This document shows positions 23,382 through 34,412 of a DNA stretch of 64,000 nucleotides, piece after piece. A model generated the notes under the pieces. That model did not search any database. It was not told where the DNA came from and saw nothing but the letters and a program-made list of their open reading frames with translations. The translations under genes and the position numbers were made by a program. The DNA lies in assembly GCA_019775845.1 (NCBI GenBank), contig JADQAV010000018.1:441044-505043 (forward strand), read 5' to 3'. The DNA comes from Myrmaecium sp. VS I D KN 1. Its lineage: Eukaryota > Ascomycota > Dothideomycetes > Valsariales > Valsariaceae. Position 1 is the stretch's first letter. The number at the start of each line of letters is the position of its first letter.

Positions 23382-23438
23382 AACAATATGAAGCATTTCC
23401 TTTGAAGGGGTACAACAATATAAGCCAGCAACAACAAT
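23382..23438 (+). promoter_or_regulatory. cluster of three AACAAT motifs and a CTTTG motif upstream of the CaaX peptide gene
   Basis: AACAAT occurs at 23382-23387, 23414-23419 and 23433-23438, with CCTTTGAA at 23399-23406. AACAAT and CTTTG(T) cores are bound by SOX/MATA_HMG-type HMG boxes, the class that includes fungal mating-type and Ste11-like regulators. A TATAAG sits at 23419-23424. Binding is inferred from the motifs only. Confidence 0.4.
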
Positions 23439-23484
23439 ATTAGGCGCACAACAGAGCCATCCAGGCAAGTAGCCATCCTCAACC

Positions 23485-23622
23485 ATGGCGGACGGAATCG
23501 TCTCATTCCTCTACATCTACACCTTTTCCATTTATCTTCATTATCAGACCTTCAACACCAGCGCAGCGCCTCAGAGATCCTTTGTCGAAGGTGAGCAGAC
23601 ATACCATCAAATCCGAGCATAA
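23485..23622 (+). other. 45-codon small open frame upstream of the CaaX peptide gene
   Basis: ATG in a good context (ACCATGG). It encodes a hydrophobic N-terminal stretch (IVSFLYIYTFSIYLHY) and a polar tail. It could be an upstream ORF in a long leader, a separate small membrane protein, or chance. A GTGAGC donor-like site occurs inside it at 23591. Confidence 0.25.
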
Positions 23623-23695
23623 ATACCAGGCTCATATCCTTCTACTTGAGCTTTTTTTCTCACAATCGCAATATCAACATCTCGAGATCTAACCG

Positions 23696-23755
23696 GTAAG
23701 CCCAATGCGCCTCCCCGCCTCCCCAGAAAGACACGGCGGCTAACATGTCACGCAG
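23696..23755 (+). other. intron in the 5' leader of the CaaX peptide gene
   Basis: GTAAGC donor, a CTAAC branch point near 23740 and a CGCAG acceptor; 60 nt. The intron contains an ATG that is in frame with the peptide start, so splicing removes 13 potential extra N-terminal residues. Confidence 0.6.
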
Positions 23756-23783
23756 AACTCAACACCAACCCAAATCAATCAAC

Positions 23784-23873
23784 ATGCAGCCCTTCACCAT
23801 CCGTGCCACTAGCTCCGAGACCGAGCACCCCGTCAACGAGGACAAGCCCCTCGCCGGCTGCACGGTCATGTAA
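23784..23873 (+). CDS. CaaX-motif small peptide, probable a-factor-type lipopeptide mating pheromone precursor
   Basis: A 29-residue open frame that begins MQPFTIRATSS, continues through an acidic, Asn-containing spacer (TEHPVNEDKPLAG) and ends CTVM. The terminal C-aliphatic-aliphatic-X signal predicts farnesylation, removal of TVM and carboxymethylation. Precursors of this size, with a polar N-terminus, an Asn before the mature peptide and a C-terminal CaaX box, are the hallmark of ascomycete a-factor-like pheromones. Those are exported by an ABC transporter and sensed by a Ste3-type receptor on the opposite mating partner. The ATG at 23784 follows a 5'-leader intron and a CA-rich leader (ATCAATCAAC), as in strongly expressed fungal genes. 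HMG-box-like motifs lie 350-400 bp upstream. Pheromone identity is inferred; another short prenylated peptide is possible. No repeated pheromone units are present. Confidence 0.7.
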   Translation: MQPFTIRATSSETEHPVNEDKPLAGCTVM

Positions 23874-25734
23874 AGCCTCTCTGAGCACTCGACACGCGGG
23901 CCCACCAGGGGTGCTGGGTCGGGGTGTGAGCACGCCGTCACACCTGTCCCGGCTCCTCGACAATCCGAAGGCCTTCCTTTTCCTCCAAACTCCCGTCACC
24001 TGCTGCACGGTCACTTTTTCGCCGGACCTCGCGGCAGCGCGTTACTCACGGCAAACCTGACGGAGGAGTGAGAGGGCGGTTATGGGTTACCATGCGATCG
24101 TCTCGTCTTTCGTTTTCCACGATCTTTTCTCCGATGATCTTGTTTATCTTCCCTCGGATCTTCTAGGTTCTGTCCCGTTTTCTTATCAGACGTAAAGGAG
24201 AGGGTTTACTCTCCTCCTCTGCCGCCTTGGTCAAAGCGAGAGAGCGGGGATATAGCTGGGTTGAACCATGCCATGATGCGCTTCGCCTATCGCGTTGTCG
24301 CTCTGGCTTATCTTTTCCACTCGTCTGTTTGGGGGGTGGTACCCACCGTCTCCCAATAAGACTTTCACTTAGATAGGAAATCTACCATTATCTTTTCTTT
24401 ACCTTCCTTCATCTTTCTCTTTTTCTCTTTTCGTGTGAGGTTCATCCATCAGCCAGGCGGAGGAAAGGAATGTCTTATGCGGCGAGCATCCGGTGGTGGT
24501 TGAAAATCCCCACCTTGGGTTGGAACAAGCGGCATAGAAAAAGATAGGGAAACCCGCGGGTTGTTTAAAGATCCCTTTCTGGAGTAGAAAAGACAGCCAC
24601 GGAAAAGAAGTACAAGAAGATATGGGAAGCCTCCCCTCCCCTCAGTCCTCTTGATTCTTGAATCGCATCTGAATCCCGCTTTCTCGTCCCGTCTTCTGCT
24701 TCCGATAAGATGCGATGGAACCTCCCTGTCCCGTCTTTATCCATTCGAGGTAGATACCCGTCTCGTTCCTGTTGGATGCAATCGGATGGTCCCTTCGGAT
24801 GTGTAGTCCTGACCGGCAGCAGTAGTATCAGCAGCAGCGCCCTCCTTCTCGTCGCTCAGTACGTCTAAACCATGGAGGAAGGACAGATAGATTCGGTAAA
24901 ATAGGCAGACGTAGGGACGCCGAAGGGTTCGATGGATGGGGTATCCATCTCCAATCCGCCTCCCTCTTCTTTTTCTCCTGTTGCTGTTCCAGTTCTTTCC
25001 TTGGTGGAACAGAGGCAGGATGCGTCCAGCAGATTCGACTTTGCGGTCCGAGAAACACGTATGTCGTAAGTAAGCAGGCCCCAGGCACGGTTCCGGTCAC
25101 GGAGCGATGGGAGAAGATGCGATGAGACAAGACGGGAGGGATGGATGACGGCGGCATGTGAGGGATACTAGGGACGGACAGAAGCGGAGGAGAAAAACAG
25201 AAAAAAGGAAACTCGGGACCGCGCAAAGGAGAAGGTATATTCCGGTCTGTCTGTGTGACTGAAATAGGAAGGTGGTATATATATAGTATGTAATCTTTGT
25301 TTACAGTGAAATTGAAATGGAACAAAACAAGAAGAAACAGGAGGGAAGACGGATGATGAAAACGATGCAATCGAGCAACGTGCATCCTCTCCGGCGGCGA
25401 TATAGAGGGAAATTGCGCAGGAGGTAAGAAAGCAGCGAAGAAAAAAGAAGCTTTCCATGCCGATGATCGGAAAACCGGGAGGCATTGCACTGTATGCGAG
25501 TCCCTCTCCCCGCCCCTTCTCAAAAGAGAAAAAAGCAAAAACAAAACGTCCAACTCCTTTTTTTCTTCACTCGTACAAATCAGATCGGATGCATCGCATG
25601 TTCCCCCGCAAACCGAAGATTCGGATGAGAAAGAAAATGGAAAAGAAAAGGAAAAATAAAAGTCTCAGACATCGCAGTCATTCCCTCGACTGGTTCCGGA
25701 TATGCATCTTTCTCAAATCAACTCCAAATCACGT
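23874..25734. other. region between the CaaX peptide gene and the GT25 gene
   Basis: Convergent gap. Plus-strand DNA just after the peptide gene is C/T-rich and probably its 3' UTR. The minus-strand frame 24828-25553 is long but low-complexity (Phe/Ser/Pro from purine-rich plus-strand DNA), and I do not support it as a gene. Confidence 0.5.
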
Positions 25735-27212
25735 TCAACTCCTCCCCTCCTTCAAACACCTTCCTTTCCTCCCGACCTCCTCCTGCAGCCAGCGCAGCTT
25801 GGCCTCGCCGATCCGCGTGCCCTCCTCGAACGCAAACTGGCCGCCCCAGAAGCCGCAGCCGATGTTGCTCGTCTCGCCCGTCCGCGTGACCGTCTCCTCA
25901 CCCGCCGCGTCCACCGGCGGGATCCCGACCGTCTTGCCCTCCTTCTCCTCCTTCTGCGCGATCAGCGAGAGGCCCGGCATGTGGTGGAACAGCTCCGGGT
26001 TGACGGTGTAGCACTTGAGCCCGCGGCCGGTCGAGCCCGGGAAGTCCTGCCGCGCCGCCGTCACCGTCTCCGCCGTCGGCTCGAAGTGATACTCCTCGCC
26101 CCGGCTCTCGTCCGGGTGCATCCAGCCCATCCGGCACGACCGCAGGATCGCCACGTCGTACGCCGGCGCTTGCTTCTGCCCGTCTTGCTCCAGCGTGAGA
26201 TGCCGCGCCGGCGCCAGCTCTTCGACGAGCTTGCGCGCGCCTTCGCGCGTGATCGCGTACCCGAACGTGCACAGCGGGAATCGGGACCGGTGAACGATGC
26301 GCCGCTGTTCTGCCACGCCGAGGGCAGAGAGGAAGGAGGCTGTCCACGGGTGGAGGTCGCCGTTCGTGGGCATGGTGGGATCGGAGAAGGTGATGTGGGG
26401 AACCGGCTTGAGGTCCTCGGGAGAGTGATGCGGCGAGCCGATGCCGGCACCGGTCGGGTGGAAAAAGTCGCCGCAGTGGCCGAGATAGAGGAGATCCCAC
26501 TTCGAAGGTGCGCCCCAGTAGTCGGAGAGGGTGGCGGGGTTAGCAGTCGCGAGCGTGCGGTTCTCTTCCGCGGTGGTGAGCGGGTGGTGGGAGAGGAGGG
26601 TGCGGACGGCCTGGGAAACAATGGGGACTTGCTTCGAGCGGAGATGAATGTCCCAATCGACGTCGTCTTCGAGGATAAGGGCGGTTTCGAGGCCGGAGTC
26701 GAGGAACCTATGGGATCGAGGGGAAACCGTTAGCGGGTGGCTTCCGGGACGGAGCGTTGCTAGCCTCGCACCCGCAACATATGCACGAAGCGGGACAGCG
26801 TCTATGCCAGGGCATGAACCTACCACTTCAGAGCGTTGTTATGTCCGAGCCAAGCAAGTACGGAGCCCCTTCCTATGCGCGACTCCGAGTCTTCGGCGCC
26901 TTGTAACTTGGCCACGTCGTCGTCGGTCCACTGGGGCTGCGCCGGAATTGTGATGTCGATCTCGGTCACGTTCGCGGCTTGGAGGAGGCCATGTCGTCGG
27001 GGAGATCCGTCCCGCGAGACGGCAATGACGGCGCCGAAGCCCAACGTCCGGTTGGCTGGGACGAGTTGGCCGAGAAGGGTTGGGATGGACTGGAAGGACT
27101 GGTAGGTCGCGCGCGGCGTCGGTGCGGTGTGGAAGGTGAAGAGAAAGAAGCAGACGGCGAGAAAGGAGGCGAGGAGGAAGAGCTGCCGCTTCCTGGGCAT
27201 GAAGCCGAACAT
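25735..27212 (-). CDS. glycosyltransferase family 25 type II membrane protein
   Basis: Predicted Golgi/ER-luminal glycosyltransferase related to the GT25 (LPS/collagen galactosyltransferase-like) family, common in filamentous ascomycetes. Two exons, 26824-27212 and 25735-26707, with a 116-nt intron (GTAGGT..ATAG) splitting a Trp codon; 453 residues. The N-terminus has a short cytosolic basic segment (MPRKR) and one signal-anchor helix (LFLLASFLAVCFFLFTF). The acidic catalytic motif LILEDDVDWD lies at about 140-149, directly after the splice junction, followed by WDLLYLGHCGD, a typical GT25 block, and GYAITREGARKLVEEL. Splicing is required to bring the motif in line with the N-terminal Rossmann segment (GFGAVIAVSRDGSPRRHGL). 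GC content rises sharply over the coding region. Acceptor substrate unknown. Confidence 0.88.
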
Positions 27213-29538
27213 GGGCGGGGCGAGGCGAGGCGGCGGCGGAGAGGCAGCGAGAGAGGTCAGAGAGAGCGGCAGGCGGGTGTCGTGTCGGTTGGCTTATCGG
27301 CACCGGCACATCGCTCGGATTTGGGGAGAGAGAAGAGCGACGCAGAGAAAAGAGTGTGGATCTCGCGCTCAAGGCGAATGCACTGGCTATGGGAGAGAAG
27401 AGAGAGAGGAAGGGAAGAGGAGGAGGAGGACTGATGCAACGAGTGGAGCGACGCACAGCAAAAGCGACATGGAGGGCAAATGGGCCAGTTCGGCGGAGCA
27501 CAGGTAAAAGGAGGGTGAGTGCCTGGGGAAGCAAGTCGTCGTAATTAATCGATCGGCGGGTGCAGGGTCATTGCGCTAAACACGCCTGGATGGACCGGGG
27601 TCCTGACCGTAATCGGTATCCGGCCGTTGTTATGTACCGGTAATTCCTGTACCGTTATGCGCAGCCTTTTTTCATATAGCAGAATCTCCCTTTGCTGTCA
27701 TAGAAAACATAGTCATTCTCAGTCTTTAGGGACGTCTCTGGACTCTGGATCAATAGTAGAAGTATATTACTTATTGTTCACCGTCAAAAGAACTGAGTGT
27801 ATTGTATATAAGATTTGGAGGAAAAAGGTAGACAGTGGTTCAAAAGTTCTCTGACCGGGATTGATTACATACAGAAAATCGAGTCGTGTCCATCCGAAAA
27901 CGGGCTTCCAGTAAACAATCCACGGACCAACCAGAGAGCGGCAAGATCAACGGCGGAAAAAAGATAAGAGGGTCGGGGCAGTGGGCTTCGTCATCATCCG
28001 CCACGCCTTGTGGGCCAACCGCCTCGAGACTGGCTTGCGAGCCTTCAGCGACGAGGCCGCTATCCAACAATATATTTCATATAGGTGCTTGGTTTGATCG
28101 AGAACATCAGCCCGCGGTACTCTGCAGCATCCTCATATACGGGCCAGATGAACGGAGGAACAGCACAGCGCAGCGATTGGGTGTATCTGTACTTGTTATT
28201 CGGTGTACACACATTCAGTGGCACGTTCCCCATCTTCCTCAAGTTGGAGGACGAGAACGATCTCGGCCACACCAGGGGGAAGTTTGAAAGCTGAAACAAG
28301 CGTCTCCGGGAAAAAAGTGGCGAGGAACGCACCTAGCCACGTTGACGACGGGACGGACGTTGGTTGGTGGCTAGAAAAGGGGAAGGGAAAAGGGGGAACC
28401 ATGCGGAAATAAATAAACAGCGGTGCAAGTTACAAGCGCATGAGGGTACGTATTGTACACTATAGCAGTATAGGAGTGCGTTTATTTTCCTAGCGTCCTG
28501 TCAGTACTTTCTACAGGGACGGTTTCCACGTTTCTGGAAGAGAGAGAAGGAGCGCCGGTACGGTGTCACTCCGAAGATTGAGAAGCCCGGTAACGACTCC
28601 GTCCAGCCTCACGGAACTTGGGAACTGGAGCCCGAGTGCAGAGAGAGGATGGATATCTGGCGTCCCGGCTCCATCGTCTGGCTCCACAGCCCCCCGACCA
28701 TCATCTCCATCGACCGGGAAACTGAAGAGTCCCAACGAGTCCCGCAGCCGCACCTTTGCGCGGTTGATCATTGACAACTGCCCCGTACATGTACGTCACC
28801 GGCTCTGGTCATCCATTGAGCGATATTCACTTCGCAATCATAAATCTCTAGAAATGCCAAACCTTTGATTTCCCTCAGGAATGAGGTAGCTATGTTAGCT
28901 CCGGCGGAAGAAAAAAAAAGATGGAAAAGCCCGTCGGTCCCTGCGTTAACTTCCGCCCAGCATCATCCCGCGCGCACCTTCACGTTCTGTGAGTGGCGGC
29001 GCCGAGGCTTGGCGTGATTCTGCTGGGCGGGGACCGAGCTATTCATGCCTTAGGCTGCAGTTTCCCGTCTTAGGTCCCCGCTTATCTTATCTTCTCAGAA
29101 TCTCCGGACGTTCCGAAACCCCCGGCACGTGTCTGCCTTAGTGCCTGAGCTGGCAGTCCCCTTGACCCTGGACAGTGCACCGCCATCCTGCGCGCCTCAC
29201 TCCTTCACTTCCGTCAACTCCTTGTCCGCGGACCTTTACTTCCCCAGAGCTTTTCTGCAAGCGTGCTTTTTTCTTCTTCCTCTTTTCTTTCCTCCTTCCG
29301 CACTCTTGTACAGAATGCTTTCTCTATAAGCTTCATCTTTTTTATCATTGCTCTCGCGAGACGGTCTATACCCGCGCCATGCCAGTACTGTCTGCCAACT
29401 CCTGAAACGCCCATACGTTGAACCGTCCATCCCTACTGCACCAAGCATCCAGCCTCCACCTCTGTTCCGCATCGTCTCGCATGGACACGTGCTAGGTGGT
29501 GATCTTCGAATAATTACACGCCGAGCACCCTCCCACCC
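27213..29538. other. intergenic region before pfa3
   Basis: Divergent upstream regions of the GT25 gene and pfa3. Small ATG-led frames exist on the minus strand at 28196-28402 (68 codons) and 28511-28768, and a GTG-led plus-strand frame at 28085-28294; none has a recognisable family. Plus-strand pyrimidine tracts increase before pfa3. Confidence 0.45.
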
Positions 29539-31539
29539 ATGGCGACGCTGTCCCCGACCTCCGCCACTCCTAGACGGAGACCGAAGCGGTGGGCCAGAAA
29601 GGTCGAGCGGTGCTGCTGCAACACCTTGACATACTTCCCGCTCGTCTTCGTATACGGCCTCACATCGTGGGCATGCTGGGTGGCAGTCAATATCGGAAAA
29701 CACTCGACTGAGCGAACATGGACAGGTACGGACATTCAACAATGTGCGCTGTCTTATGAGGTGGAGGGCTAACAGAAGGTACTTCCAGGCACCTGGTCGG
29801 CGGGGCTATCATTCTTCCTATATTGCATGCTCAACTGGTGCTACACCACAGCCGTCTTTACCGACCCCGGTTCTCCTCTTGAGCCGTACAAGCAAGGCGG
29901 ATACAGCCAAGTGCCCACCGCCGAATCCCGTCCGTACACCTCCTTCACCGTGAAATCGTCCGGCGAACTGCGTTTCTGCAAGAAATGTCAAGCTCGCAAA
30001 CCGGATCGTGCTCATCACTGCAGCACTTGCCGCCGCTGCGTTTTGAAGATGGACCACCACTGCCCGTGGCTTGCCACCTGCGTCGGCCTTCGTAATTATA
30101 AGCCTTTCTTGCTCTTTTTGATTTATGTCAGCCTTTTCTGCTGGGTCTGCTTCTTCAGCTCGATCGCCTGGCTCTGGCAGGAATCCATATCGACCGGTCG
30201 ATACGAAGAAGATTTCATGCCCATCAACTACATCCTCCTCGCCGTCCTCTCTGGCATCATCGGTCTCGTCATATCTGGTTTCACTGGCTGGCATGTCTGG
30301 CTCTGCTCACGCGGGCAAACCACCATCGAGTCGCTCGAGAAAACCCGCTACCTCTCTCCCCTCCGCAAGAGCTATCAACAACACCTCGACCACCGCAACT
30401 ACGTCACCGATCCCGACGTCGAAGCGAACCCGAACAACAGCGCCAACAGTCAGGAGCCCAGCATTGGCGAGCAGCTCCTCGAAATCCACGCCAACGCCAT
30501 CCCAGGCGTCACCCGTCCTGAGGAAGGCGTTTCGCCTTCGACTACTCCGACCCCGTTCTCTCCCTCATCTCCATACAGCAATCCATCGAACCGCGCGCAA
30601 CTCTCACCCGCTCAGCGTTCCCTAGCTTCGCACACTCGCAGTCCCCTGGCTCTCCGCCAGCAACAGCAGCGGCAAGCAGACTACGACCGATACCAAGCGT
30701 ACCTCGACGAGCGCGACAGCGAATCGCTTCCGCATGCCTTCGACCTCGGTTGGCGCCGCAACTTGATCGCGGTGCTGGGACCGGTGCCCTGGCTTTGGGC
30801 CCTTCCGATCTGCAACTCCGAAGGGGACGGGTGGCGGTGGGAGGCCTCGCAGAAGTGGATTGAGGCTCGGGAGGAGGTCCGCCGGCGACGGCAAGAGGAA
30901 GACTGGGCACAGCGGGAACGGGAGCGAGCTGCAGGATGGGGCGGGGACGACGAGCGAGGGCCGTACCCGGGCGGCGGGCGGGCGCACCGTGCGAGCTGGC
31001 GCAGCGCGCTGGAAGTGGTCGACGGGGAGCCCGACGGTGAGAACCGGTTCTTGATGACGAGCGACGGAGTGGCGCGGGTGCCGGTCCGGGGACGACGGAG
31101 TCCGGGTAAGGCCGACTGGATCCTGGGACGACGGTCGCCGCCGCACGGCGACGCCGGCATGGCCCCGCCCGTGCCTCTGCAGGAGATGGGCCGGAAACGA
31201 GCGACGGACAGCGACGAGTACGAGTACGATTACGAAACCAGCAGCGACGAGGAGCGCGTTGCCGGAACGGCGGAGGAGGAGCGCGAAGCCTTCTTGAAGA
31301 AAGGGCCCCCGCCTGGTTTGAAGCTGACTCGCAGCGGGAGTCGGAGTCCGCAGCAGCAGCAGTTTGGGCAGCAACCTGGGCAACAGCAGCAGCGCCAGTC
31401 GTCGCCGCACCAGCCGCGACCGGTAAGCGCGCAGCGGCGCGAGAACGTACTTGGTCTGGCGGACTGGAACGATGTGCCGGAGGAGATGCTGGCCTCGGGC
31501 GGTGGCAGGAAGGGGGCGAAGAAAGGCAAGGGCGAGTGA
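29539..31539 (+). CDS. pfa3: palmitoyltransferase Pfa3 (DHHC family)
   Basis: DHHC protein S-acyltransferase; the yeast counterpart acts at the vacuole on Vac8. Two exons, 29539-29725 and 29789-31539, intron 63 nt; 645 residues. Two N-terminal membrane spans (about 30-52 and 64-86) precede the Cys-rich domain at about 118-168: FCKKCQARKPDRAHHCSTC, then RRCVLKMDHHCPWLATCVG with the catalytic DHHC. Two more spans follow (FLLFLIYVSLFCWVCFF and LLAVLSGIIGLVISGF). The TTxE motif is present as QTTIESLEKTRY. The C-terminal cytosolic half is long and disordered, with Gln runs and Arg/Asp-rich stretches, longer than in yeast but common in Pezizomycotina. The first intron lies between the first two spans; splicing gives the continuous TWTGTWSAGLSFF. 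Pfa3 rather than Pfa4 or Pfa5 is chosen from the VLKMDHHCPWLATCVGLRNYK signature. Confidence 0.92.
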
Positions 31540-32200
31540 GGTTTCTCTACTAGGAGAGTTATTGTTATTTTCTCTGGGAGAGTTCCCTTTCTTCTTTTTC
31601 CTTTTGTCTTTCTTTTCTTTTTCTTCTTCTTCATTCACATGGTACTTCATGGTTGCATGCAGTGGTATGTGATCCGAAGTGGGGTGCATGGGGTGCAGCA
31701 TTCTGTCCGGCGTCTTCTTCTTTCTTCTCTTTCTTTTTCTTACTTACTTTCCTGCGGTAGTGAGGAAGAACATCTTTCTTTTTTGGGGAGTGGGGGATTT
31801 TCTGCTCACGCTTGTACTTGTACTTGTACTTGTGCTCGTGCTTGTATTGAGTCTCTTGTGTCTGTGTGTATGTGTATATGTATGTTGTATGTCACTCTCC
31901 GACCACCCCCCCTCCTGTGCAAACCGCTCTCTGACTCTTCTTCCTCGAAGCGGCCCCCCCGCAACCACCCTTGGCCTGAGCCGGGAATATTAAGGCCAAA
32001 GAAAAAAGAAGCAAGAGAAAATCACATTCGTCTCTCTTCATTTCGTCACCATTTCCAAAACCGAAACCGCACGTTCACTATGCCTTGTCCAATCCCAACC
32101 GCAAATCAAACGCCCGCCATTTCCCGTCTACGTCTAGCATCACCAGTGGAGAATGAAATAGAAAAAAAGTAGTTGAAAGATAAGGAGAAAAGAAGGATAT
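31540..32200. other. convergent gap between pfa3 and the heme oxygenase-like gene
   Basis: T-rich 3' region of pfa3 on the plus strand with a short ACTTGT repeat near 31812-31842. No gene seen. Confidence 0.6.
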
Positions 32201-33289
32201 CTACCAAATAACCCAACCGATCCGCTCAGCCAGCGGCCGCAGCAGGTGCACGAGCACAAACCAGCCCAGCGCGCTCGCCAGCACCCAAAGGCCGGCCCAG
32301 GCGGGCGCCAGACGGCCGCGCTTCCGCGAGCGCTGCTGCTGCTGCAGCATCGCCGCCGCGGCCACCTTGCGCTTTTCGTCGTGCCGCTCCTCGCGCGCGA
32401 CGAGGCTCATGTCGGTGCCGGCGAGGGCGTCCAGCTCGGCGACGACGCGCGCGCTCCACTCGAAGACGGGGCCGGCCTCGGCCAGCACGAGCTGGCGCTG
32501 CGTCAGCGTCAGCAGGGTCGCGGTGGCCTCGAAGCGCTGCTTGAACTCCGCTTTGATGTCCTCGCCGTCGGCGGCGCCGTCGAAGTGCCAGAAGGCGAGG
32601 GGGAGCTCGTCCTCCGACGGCGGCGGGTTGGTGGTTTGTGCTGAAGACCAGAAGGCGGGTCCCGCGGCCTTGAGCTGCGCGCGGATCCAGCGGCCGCCTG
32701 AGAAGACGGCCATGTAGTAGCACCAGCAGTAGGCGAGCAGGCGACAGGGCTGCTCCGCGCAGGATTCACTGATGTGCCGTACGTATGCGGCGACCTCCCC
32801 GGTGCTCTTCTCGTCGTGGCCGGTCTGGAGCAAGGCTAGCTGGGCTTTCGCCTGCTCCACGCTCAAGTTCTGCAGTCGTGCGAGGTCGGCGAAGAGGCGC
32901 TCGCGCCGTTCGAGGCCGATGGGCCGGAGAGCGAGGAGGGAGTCGATGAGAGGGTCGGTGGGGTTGGGGTTGGAGGAGGCGAGGTCGGCGAAGCTGTCTT
33001 CGAGTGCGAGGTAGATGGCGGCGAAACGGGAGAAGCCGAAGGTGTAGAGCGCCGGGGAGTTGGCGTACGGAGGCATGCAGAGAGGGAGGCGGGAGGTGAT
33101 GAGACGGTTGAGAGTTGTATGGTGAGCCCTGTGAGGAGGTCTGTTAGCGGAGATGTCGAGTTACATGGTGCAAGTGTGAACCAGAAAGATGGACCAGGAA
33201 GAGAGAAAGAGATGTGGGGGTACGGACCTTGTCACTGTGTTGATCTGGGTTGAGAGAAGACTCTCGGTCTGCGAAGGAGAGGCAGCCAT
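32201..33289 (-). CDS. heme oxygenase-like protein with C-terminal membrane anchor
   Basis: Predicted member of the heme oxygenase superfamily (yeast Hmx1-like), which degrades heme to biliverdin, iron and CO at the ER. Two exons, 33228-33289 and 32201-33128, intron 99 nt; 329 residues. Splicing yields TQINTVTRAHHTTLNRLI, placing a candidate proximal heme-ligand His at 23 or 24, as in the family. The distal-helix counterpart of the GDLSGG motif appears as YMAVFSGGRW (about 160-168). A C-terminal hydrophobic segment (LWVLASALGWFVLVHLL) preceded by basic residues (RSRKRGR) forms a tail anchor. Family assignment rests on the His region, the SGG motif and the tail anchor. Fungal homologues are divergent, so catalytic competence is uncertain. 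The codon composition is very GC-rich, like the neighbouring GT25 gene. Confidence 0.8.
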
Positions 33290-33699
33290 CTCGGTCGGTA
33301 AGATAGAGAGGAGAAGAAAGATCAGACGGTTGCTGGCGGGGGAGATTCTTGGAGTCGAGGCAGCGTGAATGGAAGAACCGCGAGGGACGGCGGGCTTATA
33401 TCAGCGGCTTTGCGAGGTCATGAGCAGCTCGGCCGGGGCTATCCTTCCGTCGGTGCCGGGTGGTGTGCGCAGATGAGGAGGAGCGCACAGGGAAGGAGAC
33501 GAGGAGATGTGACCGGGTTGGGGAAGTTGTGTGAGTGGTGAGGGAGGGCGTGTGGGAGGGGAAAACAGGGTCACAGGCCGAGCGAAATGGACGCCAGACC
33601 CGACCCTGAGCCGGTAGCGGCTCCACCGGGCTCGCTGAAGACGCCATTCAGGGCCGCGCGCCGGTGGAGGGTGGAATGGCGAGAGATGTTCATCTATGC

Positions 33700-33702
<3 letters not shown>

Positions 33703-33738
<36 letters not shown>
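33703..33738. repeat. (TG)18 microsatellite
   Basis: Uninterrupted TG dinucleotide run of 36 nt. Confidence 0.95.
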
Positions 33739-33740
<2 letters not shown>

Positions 33741-34203
33741 GTGGTGGGATGGGTGGTGCATCGTTGCGGTGTAGAGTATAGATGGGATGAATGTATGTTC
33801 AGGTATTTATATATAGACGGAAGCACTGTCCGGCTGGCTGCATCCCCGGCCAGATTCCTTGTCGTCCGTTACACTGATGGATGGAGATTAGATGATCTGA
33901 TAAAATCTCTGCACGACCCCATCCTGAGGCGGAGAGCGAGACGAGGGGCAGAAGCGTGGAGCAACGCCGAGTGGCCCCGAGAACGAAGCAAGAGAGGCTG
34001 CATCGCCAACACACTTTCATCCGTCCCATCATCCATTATTCATCAATCCAAGCAACGGCAACTGTGCCTGGGGCCAAATAGAGGTTCACTCATGCCGCAT
34101 ACCGCCATTGCCTGTCCGTTCACCATGATCCAATACTTATCTACAGGCTCATGCTGAGGAACAAAGATGCGCTGCAACCTGGACAGCGCCGTCGCCGCCG
34201 CCG

Positions 34204-34412
34204 TGCAGGCAGGCAGGCAGGCAGGCAGGGAGAAAGAGAGGAGAGCGAGCACGCATCACCTCCGGTCATCGTCGGTGGCGCAGAAAATCATACTCCGAAA
34301 TACCTACTTTCCTCTCTCCCCCTCATAAGAGCCAGGAATCGTCGAGGCGGTGAAGTCGCATGAGCCGCTCCGCTCTGCGCTGTTGTCAAAAGCAGGCAGG
34401 CAGGCAGGTAAG
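34204..34412. repeat. GGCA tetranucleotide repeats, two tracts
   Basis: Tracts of (GGCA) at 34204-34229 and (CAGG) at 34391-34408. Further tetranucleotide-like repeats (TACGTATG, GTAGGTAG) follow at 34463-34552 and 34720-34750. Confidence 0.85.

Noticed and set aside
24828-25553. 241-codon minus-strand frame rich in Phe, Ser and Pro
   Set aside because: Product of purine-rich tracts on the plus strand; low complexity and first codon not ATG.
25702-26733. 343-codon plus-strand frame opposite the GT25 gene
   Set aside because: Antisense shadow caused by high GC at third positions; the minus strand carries the EDDVDW motif and a signal anchor.
28085-28294. Plus-strand 69-codon frame with a hydrophobic centre (SDWVYLYLLFGVH)
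   Set aside because: No ATG at its start and no clear upstream exon; a minus-strand frame of similar length (28196-28402) is equally open, so neither can be preferred.
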